Source: Collinsella sp.
GTDB taxonomy: Bacteria > Actinomycetota > Coriobacteriia > Coriobacteriales > Coriobacteriaceae
Reading direction: 5' to 3'
Length of the DNA stretch: 13,347 bases
Assembly: GCA_022713905.1 (NCBI GenBank)
Contig: JAIHTM010000048.1
Location: 1-13,347 of the forward strand
Below are positions 5,911-13,121 of the stretch, one piece after another. The notes beneath the pieces were generated by a model, which was not told where the DNA came from, did not search any database, and saw only the letters and a program-made list of their open reading frames with translations. Within the stretch, counting starts at the first letter, position 1, and every line of letters begins with the position of its first letter. A program made the position numbers and the translations under genes.

Positions 5911-6031
5911 CAAGTGAGTAGACTTTTTGGCTTAGTCTGACCACGCCGGAACATGCCAGGTAAGCTACCTGCGGTTTTGATGGCGTCAAAGGCGGGTCTG
6001 GTTGAGTTTTGCCAAAAAGTCTACTCACTTG
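5911..6031. mobile_element. 121-bp element with perfect 21-bp inverted ends (MITE-like or large RNA hairpin)
   Basis: Bases 5911-5931 (starting CAAGTGAGTAGAC) are the exact reverse complement of 6011-6031 (ending GTCTACTCACTTG). Inside, GACC-A-CGCC (5939-5947) can pair with GGCGGGTC (about 5991-5998), and AGGTA-AGC-TACCT and TTTGA-TGGCG-TCAAA form smaller hairpins. There is no credible coding region. I found no clear target-site duplication. The structure fits a non-autonomous transposable element or a conserved structured RNA. Confidence 0.7.
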
Positions 6032-6143
6032 ACGTTCGCGGCGTGTGGGCGGGTGCTTTTTCGTGCACGCGAGGTATCAAAAAGTGTCAGGAGCGCACCG
6101 TCTGCCGATATGCGGGAGCGAAAAGAAGTGTCGACCTGCGCCG

Positions 6144-6178
6144 TTGCCGTTGAGCGACGTGCCGTTTATAGAGATACT
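6144..6178 (+). promoter_or_regulatory. promoter of the 6-phospho-beta-glucosidase gene
   Basis: TTGCCG (6144-6149) and TATAGA (6167-6172) are 17 bases apart, a good housekeeping-type promoter. An overlapping pair TTGAGC (6150-6155) and GATACT (6173-6178) is also 17 bases apart. The start codon is at 6215 with AAAGGA upstream. No RAT-like site or terminator lies between promoter and gene, so control differs from the antiterminator operon. Confidence 0.6.
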
Positions 6179-6214
6179 GAGCCTATGACAAACAGCGTGT
6201 GAAAGGATCGATGT

Positions 6215-7645
6215 ATGGCTTTCCGTAAAGACTTCCTGTGGGGCGGCGCGACGGCTGCCAACCAGTGCGAGGGTGCCTACGACGTGGACGGTCGCGGCTT
6301 GGCTAACGTGGACGTGGCGCCGCACGGCGCTGAGCGCTACGCGGTGGTCTCCGGCCAGCGTAAGATGCTCGACTTCGAGGATGGCTACTACTATCCCGCG
6401 CAGACCGGCATCGATTTCTACCATCACTACAAGGAGGACATCGCCCTCTTCGCCGAGATGGGCTTTAAGACCTTCCGCATGAGCCTGGCATGGACCCGCA
6501 TCTTCCCCAACGGTGACGAGGCTGAGCCCAACGAGGCCGGCCTGGCTTTCTATGAAGATGTGTTCCGCGAGTGCCAAAAGTACGGCATCGAGCCGCTCGT
6601 GACCATCACGCACTTCGACTGCCCGATTCACCTCATCAAAGAATACGGCGGCTGGCGCAACCGCAAGCTCATCGACTTCTACAAGAACCTTGCGACTACG
6701 ATCTTCACCCGCTACAAGGGCCTGGTGAAGTATTGGCTCACCTTTAACGAGATCAATATGATCCTGCACCTGCCGTTTATGGGCGCAGGTCTGGTCTTTG
6801 AGGAGGGCGAGAACAAGGAGGCCGTCGAGTATCTGGCCGCCCACAACGAGCTCGTCGCCAGCGCTTGGGCCACCAAGATCGCCCACGAGATCGACCCCGA
6901 GGTCAAGATTGGCTGCATGCTCGCTGCCGGCACCTACTACCCCTACAGCTGTCGCCCGGGCGATGTGCGCCAGGCCCAGCTCGACAACCAGGACAACTAC
7001 TTCTTCGTCGACGTCCAGAGCCGTGGCTATTACCCGGCCTATGCCGTCAAGAAGCTCGAGCGTCTGGGCATCGATGTGGGCATGACGGATGAGGACCGCG
7101 AGATCCTGGCCGCCAACACCGTCGACTTCATCAGCTTTAGCTATTACAGCACCCGTTGCTCCGCCGGCGCCGATAACCCCGATGTCGAGCGCACCCAGGG
7201 CAACGCCTTCGCCGGCGCCAAGAACCCCTACCTGCAGGAGAGCCAGTGGGGCTGGGCCATCGATCCGCTAGGCTTCCGCATTACCCTCAACGATCTGTAC
7301 GACCGCTATCAGAAGCCGCTGTTTGTGGTCGAGAACGGTCTGGGCGCCAAGGATGTTGTCGAGGAGGACGGCTCCATCAACGACGACTACCGTATCGACT
7401 ACCTGCGCCAGCATATCGCCGCGATGCGCGATGCGGTGACCGAGGACGGCGTTGACCTGTTGGGCTACACTACCTGGGGTCCGATCGACCTGGTCTCGGC
7501 CGGCACGGGCGAGATGTCCAAGCGCTACGGCTTTATCTATGTCGACCGCGACGATGCAGGCAACGGCACCCTCAAGCGTTCCAAAAAGAAGAGCTTTCAC
7601 TGGTACAAGAAGGTCATCGCCACCAACGGCGAGGACCTGGCCTAA
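6215..7645 (+). CDS. 6-phospho-beta-glucosidase, glycoside hydrolase family 1
   Basis: The 476-residue protein is full length for GH1. It hydrolyses beta-glucoside 6-phosphates delivered by PTS permeases into glucose 6-phosphate and the aglycone or sugar, in the cytoplasm. The N-terminal FLWGGATAANQCEGA is the family signature. The acid/base is Glu179 in TFNEIN and the nucleophile is Glu373 in VVENGLG. The stretch LVSAGTGEMSKRYGFIYVD (426-444) matches the phosphate-binding loop of the 6-phospho enzymes, with Ser428, Lys436 and Tyr438 as likely contacts, so a phosphorylated substrate is favoured over a plain glucoside. The start ATG 6215 has AAAGGA 7 bases upstream; the ATG at 6211 leads to an early stop. 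It has its own promoter and is a single-gene unit. It could serve the EIIBC at 1280-2650, but the two are about 3.5 kb apart. Confidence 0.94.
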   Translation: MAFRKDFLWGGATAANQCEGAYDVDGRGLANVDVAPHGAERYAVVSGQRKMLDFEDGYYYPAQTGIDFYHHYKEDIALFAEMGFKTFRMSLAWTRIFPNGDEAEPNEAGLAFYEDVFRECQKYGIEPLVTITHFDCPIHLIKEYGGWRNRKLIDFYKNLATTIFTRYKGLVKYWLTFNEINMILHLPFMGAGLVFEEGENKEAVEYLAAHNELVASAWATKIAHEIDPEVKIGCMLAAGTYYPYSCRPGDVRQAQLDNQDNYFFVDVQSRGYYPAYAVKKLERLGIDVGMTDEDREILAANTVDFISFSYYSTRCSAGADNPDVERTQGNAFAGAKNPYLQESQWGWAIDPLGFRITLNDLYDRYQKPLFVVENGLGAKDVVEEDGSINDDYRIDYLRQHIAAMRDAVTEDGVDLLGYTTWGPIDLVSAGTGEMSKRYGFIYVDRDDAGNGTLKRSKKKSFHWYKKVIATNGEDLA

Positions 7646-7747
7646 GGGCACTGAGGCACTCAACCTTGGGGCTCCAACCCTCCTCGCGTACCTAAAGTAC
7701 GCTTCGTCGGGCTTGTCGCTCCCAATCTTGAGCACCTCAGGCCCTTA
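7643..7747. repeat. 105-base imperfect inverted repeat starting at the GH1 stop codon
   Basis: The left arm begins with the stop codon itself: TAAGGGC-A-CTGAGG, then CTCAA and TTGGGG. It pairs with the right arm TTGAG, CCTCAG, GCCCTTA ending at 7747. Mismatches are few in the outer 25 bases. The centre holds a smaller perfect hairpin GCGTAC-CTAAA-GTACGC (7686-7702). No T-run follows on the plus strand. It may act as a stabilising 3' hairpin or be an inserted repeat. Confidence 0.7.
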
Positions 7748-7790
7748 GGAGGCGGACCTGACCGCCGCGTTTCGGAAGTCCTGCTTTAAA

Positions 7791-7821
7791 GCACTCATTG
7801 GGGACGTACTTAAATGAGTGC
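7791..7821. repeat. REP-like hairpin with GGGGACGT core
   Basis: GCACTCATT (7791-7799) pairs perfectly with AATGAGTGC (7813-7821) around the loop GGGGACGTACTTA. The core CATTGGGGACGTNCTTAAAYGA recurs at 7938-7958 while the outer stem differs, a pattern expected of related REP units with covarying stems. Confidence 0.7.
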
Positions 7822-7830
7822 CCGCAGAAT

Positions 7831-7894
7831 GAGAGTGGATAATCTCCCGTTTTTAGCCTGTTTGTGGGCTCAAAGTGGGAGATTATCCACTCTC
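7831..7894. repeat. perfect 18-bp inverted repeat, 64-base hairpin
   Basis: GAGAGTGGATAATCTCCC (7831-7848) is the exact reverse complement of 7877-7894. The interior can extend the stem through AGCC (about 7855-7858) with GGCT (7867-7870). No T-run follows the stem, so it is not a standard terminator. It sits between two GGGGAC hairpins. Confidence 0.75.
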
Positions 7895-7932
7895 GCCATT
7901 TGGGCGTCCAAAAATCCTCGCTCGTTTTGTCT

Positions 7933-7983
7933 TAGTCATTGGGGACGTTCTTAAACGACTAGTCGCTGGCGACGTCCCTCGCC
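7933..7983. repeat. pair of inverted GGGGAC hairpins (REPIN-like)
   Basis: The first unit (7933-7961) has stem TAGTCATT/AAACGACTA, with one mismatch, around GGGGACGTTCTT. Seven bases later GGCGA-CGTCCC-TCGCC (7968-7983) reads on the minus strand as stem-GGGACG-stem, so the two units face opposite ways. This is the layout of REP doublets. No RAYT (REP-associated transposase) gene is present in the window. Confidence 0.55.
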
Positions 7984-8047
7984 GTCGGCGGATTTTGGGA
8001 CATGTGGCCCGCTTTTTGGGCCCGCCTGTCGGTACACTAAAAGCACT
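7984..8047 (+). promoter_or_regulatory. region upstream of the signalling operon, promoter not clear
   Basis: TACACT (8033-8038) is a fair -10 with no good -35; TTTTTG (8013-8018) is only 14 bases away. If TACACT is used, transcription would start at about 8045, nearly on the ATG at 8048, which would give a leaderless mRNA. No Shine-Dalgarno sequence is visible before 8048. Confidence 0.3.
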
Positions 8048-9931
8048 ATGGGTACCCGCGAGCGACATATCGGCCACGCGGCCGCCCGATCCGCACCCGT
8101 GGCGGATCCCAGGGGCGGCAGGCTCTTCGCCATGCCGCGATTCCTTGTTGGTATAACACATCAGGTGTACCGTCACCGCGTCTTTGCTATCGCCGGCGCC
8201 ATCACCGTGCTGTTCCTCATGCTTTTGGCAGTCTTGCCGGCGCTGTTTGCCTCCGACCCCAAGCTTTCTAACGCCGTGCCCGCCTATAGCGAGGTGTTCG
8301 AAGAGGTCGTGGATGCGCTCGTCCATTCGAGCTCTCTCCCGCTGCTTGTCGCCGCAATTATATTTTCAATCTGGGGCGTATCGGTCTATCTGCGCTGTTT
8401 GGACTATGTGTTGCGCCGCCGCCTTGTTGCCGTCGCCACCATCTGCGCCCTCTGGATGATTGAGGTCATCCTCAAATACAAGTCGTTCACACCGTTCTAT
8501 GCCACCGTGCTGTGGTACCTGTACTACGTGCCCATGACGCTCATTCCGCTGCTCTACCAGCTGTGCGGCCTGCGCCTTGCGGGGCTGGAACAACACCGTG
8601 CGGGCCGTCGCTATCGCAGCATCTTGTGGGTCGTGGCCATCCTACTTATCGGTTTTGTGCTCACCAACGATTTCCACCGGCAGGTATTCCACTTTGACCG
8701 TGCAAGCGACACCTGGAGCAACGATTACACGTACGGCTGGGGCTATTTCGCCGTCTTAGTGTGGACGGCCTTTAACTTCGTGGCCTTTTTTATCCTGGTG
8801 GGCCGGTCCTCGTCCTTTCGCATCCAACGTTTCTCGGGCACGGCGGCGCTTGTTTTGTTGGGTGGTGCGTTCTTTGCCATCTCGTATGCTCTGCGCGTGC
8901 CCTGGGCATGGAGGCTCAACTTCTCGCTCGTCTATTGCGTCTTGTGCGTGGTGGCGATGGAAATCTGTCTCGATTGCGGTGTCATTCCGTCATATCACGA
9001 CATTGCCGGCATCTTCGATACCTTGCCGCTCGACCTCAAAGTTCTAACGCGCGACCTGCAGGAAGTCTATGCCACACCGGTGTCAAAGCCAATGCCGGCG
9101 GGCGTGTGCGAAGAGCTGCGGGCCCAGGAACACGGGCATGCCCATGCCTTTGCCGTGGCGTACGATCCCGATGTGATGTACCGAGCCTTTCCGCTGCTGG
9201 GCGGATCGGCCCTGCTTGCCCAAGACGTGTCGGAGCTCAACGAGCTTAACCGTGAACTGGCACATCGTCGCATGGAGCTGCAGCGCCAAAATGAGCTGCT
9301 CACGGCCGACTACGATCTTAAGACGCATCTGGCAGATCAAGAGGCCGAGACCTTGCTAGTCCAAGACGTGGACCAGGCGCTTGCCCGCGCGTTCGAAGAG
9401 ATGTACGACCTGCTGAGCTCGCTGCCACCGTTGACCGACGAGGCGTCTTCACACGAGCGTTACCGCATGCTGCAGCGCGCCAAGATGCTCGTCGCCTATT
9501 GCAAGCGCAAAGGGTCGCTCACGTTGGCGCAGCACGGGGAGAGCGGTTTTGATCGCGACCGCATTCAACTCATTGCCAATGAGCTCGCAAGCGACCTGCG
9601 CACCATCGATGTCGATTGCGCTTCGATTATCGCCATACGGCGCCCGATGCACGCCAGTACGGTAAGCGCCCTGTACGACTGCGTGTATGACTTTGCGTTT
9701 TTTGCCTACACCACCGACCATCCGGCGCTTATGTATCACTTGGGCGACCATGACCGGTGCAGTGTCGAGCTGCGCGCCACGCTTTTTTCCAACGATGATG
9801 AAGATCTTTCGCAGACGTCCGCTGCGCAAGAGCTCGAAAGCGCTCTGCAAGGGCGCAACGTGGCATACCGCCTTGAGGGCGAGCCCGGCCAGCTGCGCAT
9901 GATCGTCTTGATGCCGAGGGCGGGTGAGTGA
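8048..9931 (+). CDS. multi-pass membrane sensor with kinase-like but degenerate C-terminus
   Basis: The 627-residue protein has seven or eight membrane segments (about 46-68, 98-118, 126-143, 150-172, 192-207, 231-252, 264-281, 291-309). The stretch LTNDFHRQVFHF near 205-216 resembles 7TM histidine-kinase sensor domains. A PAS-like region (about 310-390) and a coiled coil (about 393-440) follow. The C-terminus is laid out like a kinase but lacks the key motifs: RAKMLVAYCKRKGSLTL (477-493) stands where the phosphoacceptor helix should be, with no His-Asp pair, and LYDCVYDFAFFAYT (542-555) stands in place of the N-box, without its Asn. No glycine-rich ATP lid is visible. It overlaps the intact kinase gene by 4 bases, so the two are probably made together. 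The start is uncertain: ATG 8132 (599 residues) is an alternative, since 8048 lacks a ribosome site. Confidence 0.7.
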   Translation: MGTRERHIGHAAARSAPVADPRGGRLFAMPRFLVGITHQVYRHRVFAIAGAITVLFLMLLAVLPALFASDPKLSNAVPAYSEVFEEVVDALVHSSSLPLLVAAIIFSIWGVSVYLRCLDYVLRRRLVAVATICALWMIEVILKYKSFTPFYATVLWYLYYVPMTLIPLLYQLCGLRLAGLEQHRAGRRYRSILWVVAILLIGFVLTNDFHRQVFHFDRASDTWSNDYTYGWGYFAVLVWTAFNFVAFFILVGRSSSFRIQRFSGTAALVLLGGAFFAISYALRVPWAWRLNFSLVYCVLCVVAMEICLDCGVIPSYHDIAGIFDTLPLDLKVLTRDLQEVYATPVSKPMPAGVCEELRAQEHGHAHAFAVAYDPDVMYRAFPLLGGSALLAQDVSELNELNRELAHRRMELQRQNELLTADYDLKTHLADQEAETLLVQDVDQALARAFEEMYDLLSSLPPLTDEASSHERYRMLQRAKMLVAYCKRKGSLTLAQHGESGFDRDRIQLIANELASDLRTIDVDCASIIAIRRPMHASTVSALYDCVYDFAFFAYTTDHPALMYHLGDHDRCSVELRATLFSNDDEDLSQTSAAQELESALQGRNVAYRLEGEPGQLRMIVLMPRAGE

Positions 9932-11427
9932 CGATGCAGATTTCGTTCATCCTTCCCCAAATCGTTGCGCTCGATGTTGTCTTTGCCCTGGCTGCGTGTC
10001 TGCAGATGATCCACGTCCCGCTCATCGCATCGCGCCGCTCGTCCTATAACCGTAAGGTGATTTGCGCCTACGAGACGAGCCTTGTGCTTCACCTGATGAT
10101 TTCGGCGCTCATCTTATTCGCGTCGTCTGGCTCGTATCTGGTGGCGCCGCTTGACGTTTGCGCCAGGGCAATGGGCGGAGTGCTGTGGCTCAATGCCGCG
10201 ATCTTTGCCTATGGCGTGGTCCTTATGGTGCACTATCGTCGCCCTGTCATGCTGGCCGAGCTGCTGCTTGTTGGCGCCGTGACACCGCCGGTGGTTTTTG
10301 CCATGGGCTCGGTGTGGGCCGTTGTCCTTATCGCAGAGGGAGCGTTCTTCCTGTTCCGTTCCGTCGCGGCGCTCTTGATGGACGTCCGTAACCGCCAGGA
10401 GGATATCACCGCGTTCTCGACGATCGAAACCATCAACGTGATTCCCGTGGGCATCCTGTATCTGGACTCGAGGGGCCGTCCACTGCTCATGAACCGCTGC
10501 ATGCGCAAAAACCTGGTGGAGCTTCATATGCCCACCGACCTAGGCGATATGAGCGGTACATGGAACGACCTGCGCAAGCTCAGCATGCAAATGCCCGAAA
10601 GCAGCCAGAGCCGCGTGCGCATCAATTTGGACCGCTTTGGTGAGGCGCGCGTTGTGGTCGAGGTTTCTCCCGCCGAGATTCGCTTGTTTGTGCACGATGA
10701 CGTTATGGTTTCTGGCCGCCTCTTCGAGCGCATTATCGGTTTGGATGTAACAGAGTACGCGCATGCTCACGATCGTTTGGCGCAAGCCAACCACCTGCTT
10801 GAGCTCGCGGGTCAAGAGCTCCAGGCCCAGATCGAGGAAGTCAAAAAAGTTGCCGACAATGCGGCCTATCTGCGTATGCGCGCTCGCGTGCACGACGTGA
10901 TCGGGCAGCGCCTGTCCATCCTCCATCGCTATCTGGAGGAGGGGCGCCTGGATGACGAGTCACTCGAGCAGATCGACCCGCTGCTACGCTCAATCGCTGC
11001 CGATCTGCGCAGCGGGGGCGACACCGAACCGGCAGAGCAACTGGGCGATATCGTCCATGCTTTTGGCCTGGTGAGTGTGCAGATCGATGTTGAGGGGGCG
11101 CTGCCTGAGGACGTGCGTGTCGCGGCAGCCTTTTTGCAGATTATCCGCGAAGCCTCGACCAATGCCACCAAGCATGCGCAGGCGCATCGGGTCCATGTGC
11201 GCTTGTGGCAGGAGGGGACGGATGCTGACGCCGTCGCGCACATGACGATTTCTAACGACGGGTTCCCGGCCCCCGTATCGTATCGCGAGGGAACGGGTAT
11301 CCCAGGTATGAGGCATGTCGCGCAAGATCTGGGTGGCAGCCTAGAGGTCCACGCCACCCCGCCCTTTACGCTTACGGTATCCATTCCGCTTAACGCCAAC
11401 GACACGTCCCAAAGGAGAAACTCATGA
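9928..11427 (+). CDS. sensor histidine kinase, NarL/LytS-like
   Basis: The protein has 499 residues from GTG 9928, or 497 from ATG 9934; GAGGG 7 bases before the GTG and the GTGA overlap with the previous stop favour the GTG. The N-terminal 150 residues hold about five membrane segments. Residues 160-270 read as a PAS-like domain (TINVIPVGILYLDSRGRPLLMN), and a coiled coil lies at about 275-312. The phosphoacceptor is His322 in RARVHDVIGQRLS. The ATPase domain has an N-box at 408-419 (EASTNATKHAQA, Asn412), NDG at 443-445 and GTGIPGM at 455-461, so it appears catalytically complete. It should phosphorylate the response regulator encoded immediately downstream, whose ATG overlaps its stop. The ligand is unknown; the upstream membrane protein may be a co-sensor. 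Confidence 0.9.
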   Translation: MTMQISFILPQIVALDVVFALAACLQMIHVPLIASRRSSYNRKVICAYETSLVLHLMISALILFASSGSYLVAPLDVCARAMGGVLWLNAAIFAYGVVLMVHYRRPVMLAELLLVGAVTPPVVFAMGSVWAVVLIAEGAFFLFRSVAALLMDVRNRQEDITAFSTIETINVIPVGILYLDSRGRPLLMNRCMRKNLVELHMPTDLGDMSGTWNDLRKLSMQMPESSQSRVRINLDRFGEARVVVEVSPAEIRLFVHDDVMVSGRLFERIIGLDVTEYAHAHDRLAQANHLLELAGQELQAQIEEVKKVADNAAYLRMRARVHDVIGQRLSILHRYLEEGRLDDESLEQIDPLLRSIAADLRSGGDTEPAEQLGDIVHAFGLVSVQIDVEGALPEDVRVAAAFLQIIREASTNATKHAQAHRVHVRLWQEGTDADAVAHMTISNDGFPAPVSYREGTGIPGMRHVAQDLGGSLEVHATPPFTLTVSIPLNANDTSQRRNS

Positions 11428-12047
11428 TCCGCGTGTTAATTGTCGAAGATCAGGCCATCCTGCGCGAGAGCCTGGCGCGCTCCGTTGGCGACCAGCCCGA
11501 TATGACCGTCGTTGCCGCGATCGCCGATGCCTCCGAGGCCTTGGGTGTCGCGCTCAAGGAGCGCCCGGACATGATACTGATGGACGTGTGCACCGAACAC
11601 GATTCAAACGGCATCGTGGCGGCGGCACGCATCAAGGAGCAGCTGCTCGAGTGTCGCATCATTATCATGACAGGCATGCCCGAGATCACCTTTGTCGATC
11701 AGGCCCGCGAGGCGGGCGTCGATAGCTTTGTGTACAAGAACGTCGGTATCGACGAGCTGTTCGCCGTGATGCGCTCCACGTTGGCTGGCTACTGCACGTT
11801 TCCCAAGCCGCCCGAGAGCATTTTTTCGGGTACAGCAGCCCTCGACGATGTCGAGCTATCGATTTTGCGCCTTGCCTGCGAGGGCAAAAGTCGTCGCGAG
11901 ATCGCGGCCGAGCTGTTTATGAGTGAGGGCACCATCAAGCGCCGCATCTCGGAGATCCTGAGCAAGACCGGCTACGACAACATCATGCGCCTGGCCGTGC
12001 ATGCGGTGACCGAGGGCAGCATCGTTCCCAACATGGAGCGCCCGTAA
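11424..12047 (+). CDS. LuxR/NarL-type response regulator
   Basis: The 207-residue protein is the usual length for this class. The receiver domain (1-120) has the acidic pair Glu8-Asp9, phosphoacceptor Asp54 in LMDVC, Thr83 in MTG and Lys105 in VYKN, all key residues for activation. The C-terminal LuxR-type helix-turn-helix (about 137-197) reads LSILRLACEGKSRREIAAELFMSEGTIKRRISEILSKTG. It is a cytoplasmic DNA-binding activator or repressor driven by the kinase upstream. ATGA overlap and AAAGGAG before the ATG show translational coupling. No obvious target gene follows in the same direction, so regulated promoters may be at the head of this operon or elsewhere. Confidence 0.95.
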   Translation: MIRVLIVEDQAILRESLARSVGDQPDMTVVAAIADASEALGVALKERPDMILMDVCTEHDSNGIVAAARIKEQLLECRIIIMTGMPEITFVDQAREAGVDSFVYKNVGIDELFAVMRSTLAGYCTFPKPPESIFSGTAALDDVELSILRLACEGKSRREIAAELFMSEGTIKRRISEILSKTGYDNIMRLAVHAVTEGSIVPNMERP

Positions 12048-12084
12048 TCGACGCGCTCACCCGTGTTCCGGCGCCGCAAAGATA

Positions 12085-12123
12085 GGCCGCCCACCGTTTC
12101 GCATCTAAAAACGGCGGGCGGCC
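12085..12123 (+). terminator. GC-rich hairpin after the signalling operon
   Basis: GGCCGCCC-A-CCGTTT (12085-12099) pairs with AAACGG-C-GGGCGGCC (12109-12123) with one mismatch and a 9-base loop. The tract after it (TGCTTGTAT) is only weakly T-rich. It is the likely end of the three-gene transcript, 37 bases after the regulator stop. Confidence 0.65.
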
Positions 12124-12159
12124 TGCTTGTATGGGCAGTGCTGTCGGCATAAAAGCGAC

Positions 12160-12188
12160 GGGGCCGCAGGATTAACTCCTGCGGCCCC
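12160..12188 (-). terminator. terminator of the minus-strand lipoprotein gene
   Basis: GGGGCCGCAGG (12160-12170) pairs perfectly with CCTGCGGCCCC (12178-12188) around a 7-base loop. On the minus strand it is followed by GTCGCTTTTATG, a modest T-run. It lies about 55 bases past the lipoprotein stop. The 12048-12241 gap holds this hairpin, the one at 12085-12123, and nothing else I can support. Confidence 0.7.
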
Positions 12189-12241
12189 GCCTGACATGTG
12201 CGCGGATGTGTCCGCCAACCCGCGGCTGATGTTACGTGCCG

Positions 12242-13084
12242 TTACGCGATGGTTGCGCTGTAGGAGGCGACGTCCTCGTAGGAATCGGTCAGGTAGGCAT
12301 CGATGCCGATGGTCGTGTTGACGAGGTCGTCAAGGCTATCGAGTGTGCCGTTCGAGAAGGTGAACTCTTCGGTGGCGTTGGTGCCGGGCATCAGGTGAGC
12401 CGAGAACCAGGCTTCCTTCATGGTGCCGTTGACGTTGGTCTTGCCGGTGGGGGCGTAGAAGGTCAGGTCCTTGTCGCTCTTGTTGGTGATGTTGACGACA
12501 AAGCCGATGTCGCCCCAGTCGTCCTTGAACTTCTCGGTGATGGTGATGGTGCACAGGTCGTCATCGGCGACGGTGACGGCGGGGGAGATTTCGACGCTCT
12601 GGACATCTTCGTCTTCGACGGCCTCATCGATCTCTTCTTCCTTCTCGGCCGCCTCGCGATCCTTCTTCACCGTACCGGACAGGTCCTTGTCGGACTTGGT
12701 AAAGACAAGATTGCCGTCATCTTCTTCGAGGATGAGTTTGCCGTCCTTGAGCTTCATGTCATGCGACTCGTCTTCGGCGGTGATGGTTACGGTGGTGGCG
12801 TCCTTTGCCTCCCATTTAAGGTCCATGACTTCAAGGAACAGGTCGAGGGCACCTGTACCGTCCTCATCGAGAATCAGAACACAGTGGACACCCCAATCCT
12901 CGAGCATCTTCATGTACTCATCGGTCAGCTCTTCGCCATCCACGGTTCCACCCGAGAGTTCCCAGCTGCCGACGAAGTTGGCCTTGGGGTCCTTGCCGCC
13001 GCCGCTGCAGCCCGTCAGGGCAAAGGCGAGCGCCAGGACGCATGTCAGAAATGCGAGTACGGACTTTTTGAACGTTGTCTTCAT
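12242..13084 (-). CDS. secreted lipoprotein with lipocalin-like and DUF5067/DUF4352-like domains
   Basis: I place the start at ATG 13084 (280 residues), because AGGAGG lies just upstream and the N-terminus then becomes a clean lipoprotein signal: MKTTFKK, a hydrophobic stretch, and a lipobox LTGC with the modified Cys26. A longer in-frame start at 13147 would bury the signal. Residues about 36-131 (FVGSWELSGGTVDGEEL to GNLVFTKS) look like a lipocalin-like strand domain common in Gram-positive lipoproteins. Residues 140-165 are a very acidic linker (KKDREAAEKEEEIDEAVEDED). Residues about 168-280 (TITEKFKDDWGDIGFVVNITNKSDKDLTFY) resemble DUF5067/DUF4352-type immunoglobulin-like domains. It should be anchored outside the membrane. 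Binding partner and function are unknown. Confidence 0.85.
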   Translation of the reverse strand: MKTTFKKSVLAFLTCVLALAFALTGCSGGGKDPKANFVGSWELSGGTVDGEELTDEYMKMLEDWGVHCVLILDEDGTGALDLFLEVMDLKWEAKDATTVTITAEDESHDMKLKDGKLILEEDDGNLVFTKSDKDLSGTVKKDREAAEKEEEIDEAVEDEDVQSVEISPAVTVADDDLCTITITEKFKDDWGDIGFVVNITNKSDKDLTFYAPTGKTNVNGTMKEAWFSAHLMPGTNATEEFTFSNGTLDSLDDLVNTTIGIDAYLTDSYEDVASYSATIA

Positions 13085-13121
13085 GGTGTCCTCCTTCATC
13101 GAACGAAACCCATAGAAGGCA

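Noticed and set aside
6042..6075. GC-rich hairpin-like stretch with an internal T-run before the GH1 promoter
   Set aside because: The possible stem (GCGTG/CACGC) is short and the T-run lies in the loop rather than after the stem, so it does not form a terminator.
5953..6202. two overlapping 66-residue frames on the plus strand
   Set aside because: They overlap the right end of the inverted-repeat element and the GH1 promoter. They lack ribosome sites and have Arg/Ser-rich shadow-like composition.
6077..6886. 269-residue open frame on the minus strand
   Set aside because: It is antisense to the start of the GH1 gene and runs over that gene's promoter. It has no recognisable motif.
7643..7983. 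possible CRISPR array
   Set aside because: The repeats are inverted hairpins of different sequence rather than regularly spaced identical direct repeats, and no cas gene is present.
7875..8156. 93-residue plus-strand frame through the repeat mosaic
   Set aside because: It reads through hairpin repeats and overlaps the start of the sensor gene in another frame. No motif or ribosome site was found.
12471..13115. 214-residue serine-rich open frame on the plus strand
   Set aside because: It is the complement of the acidic lipoprotein gene; Asp/Glu codons read as Ser/Val on the other strand. The lipoprotein has a signal peptide, lipobox and ribosome site.
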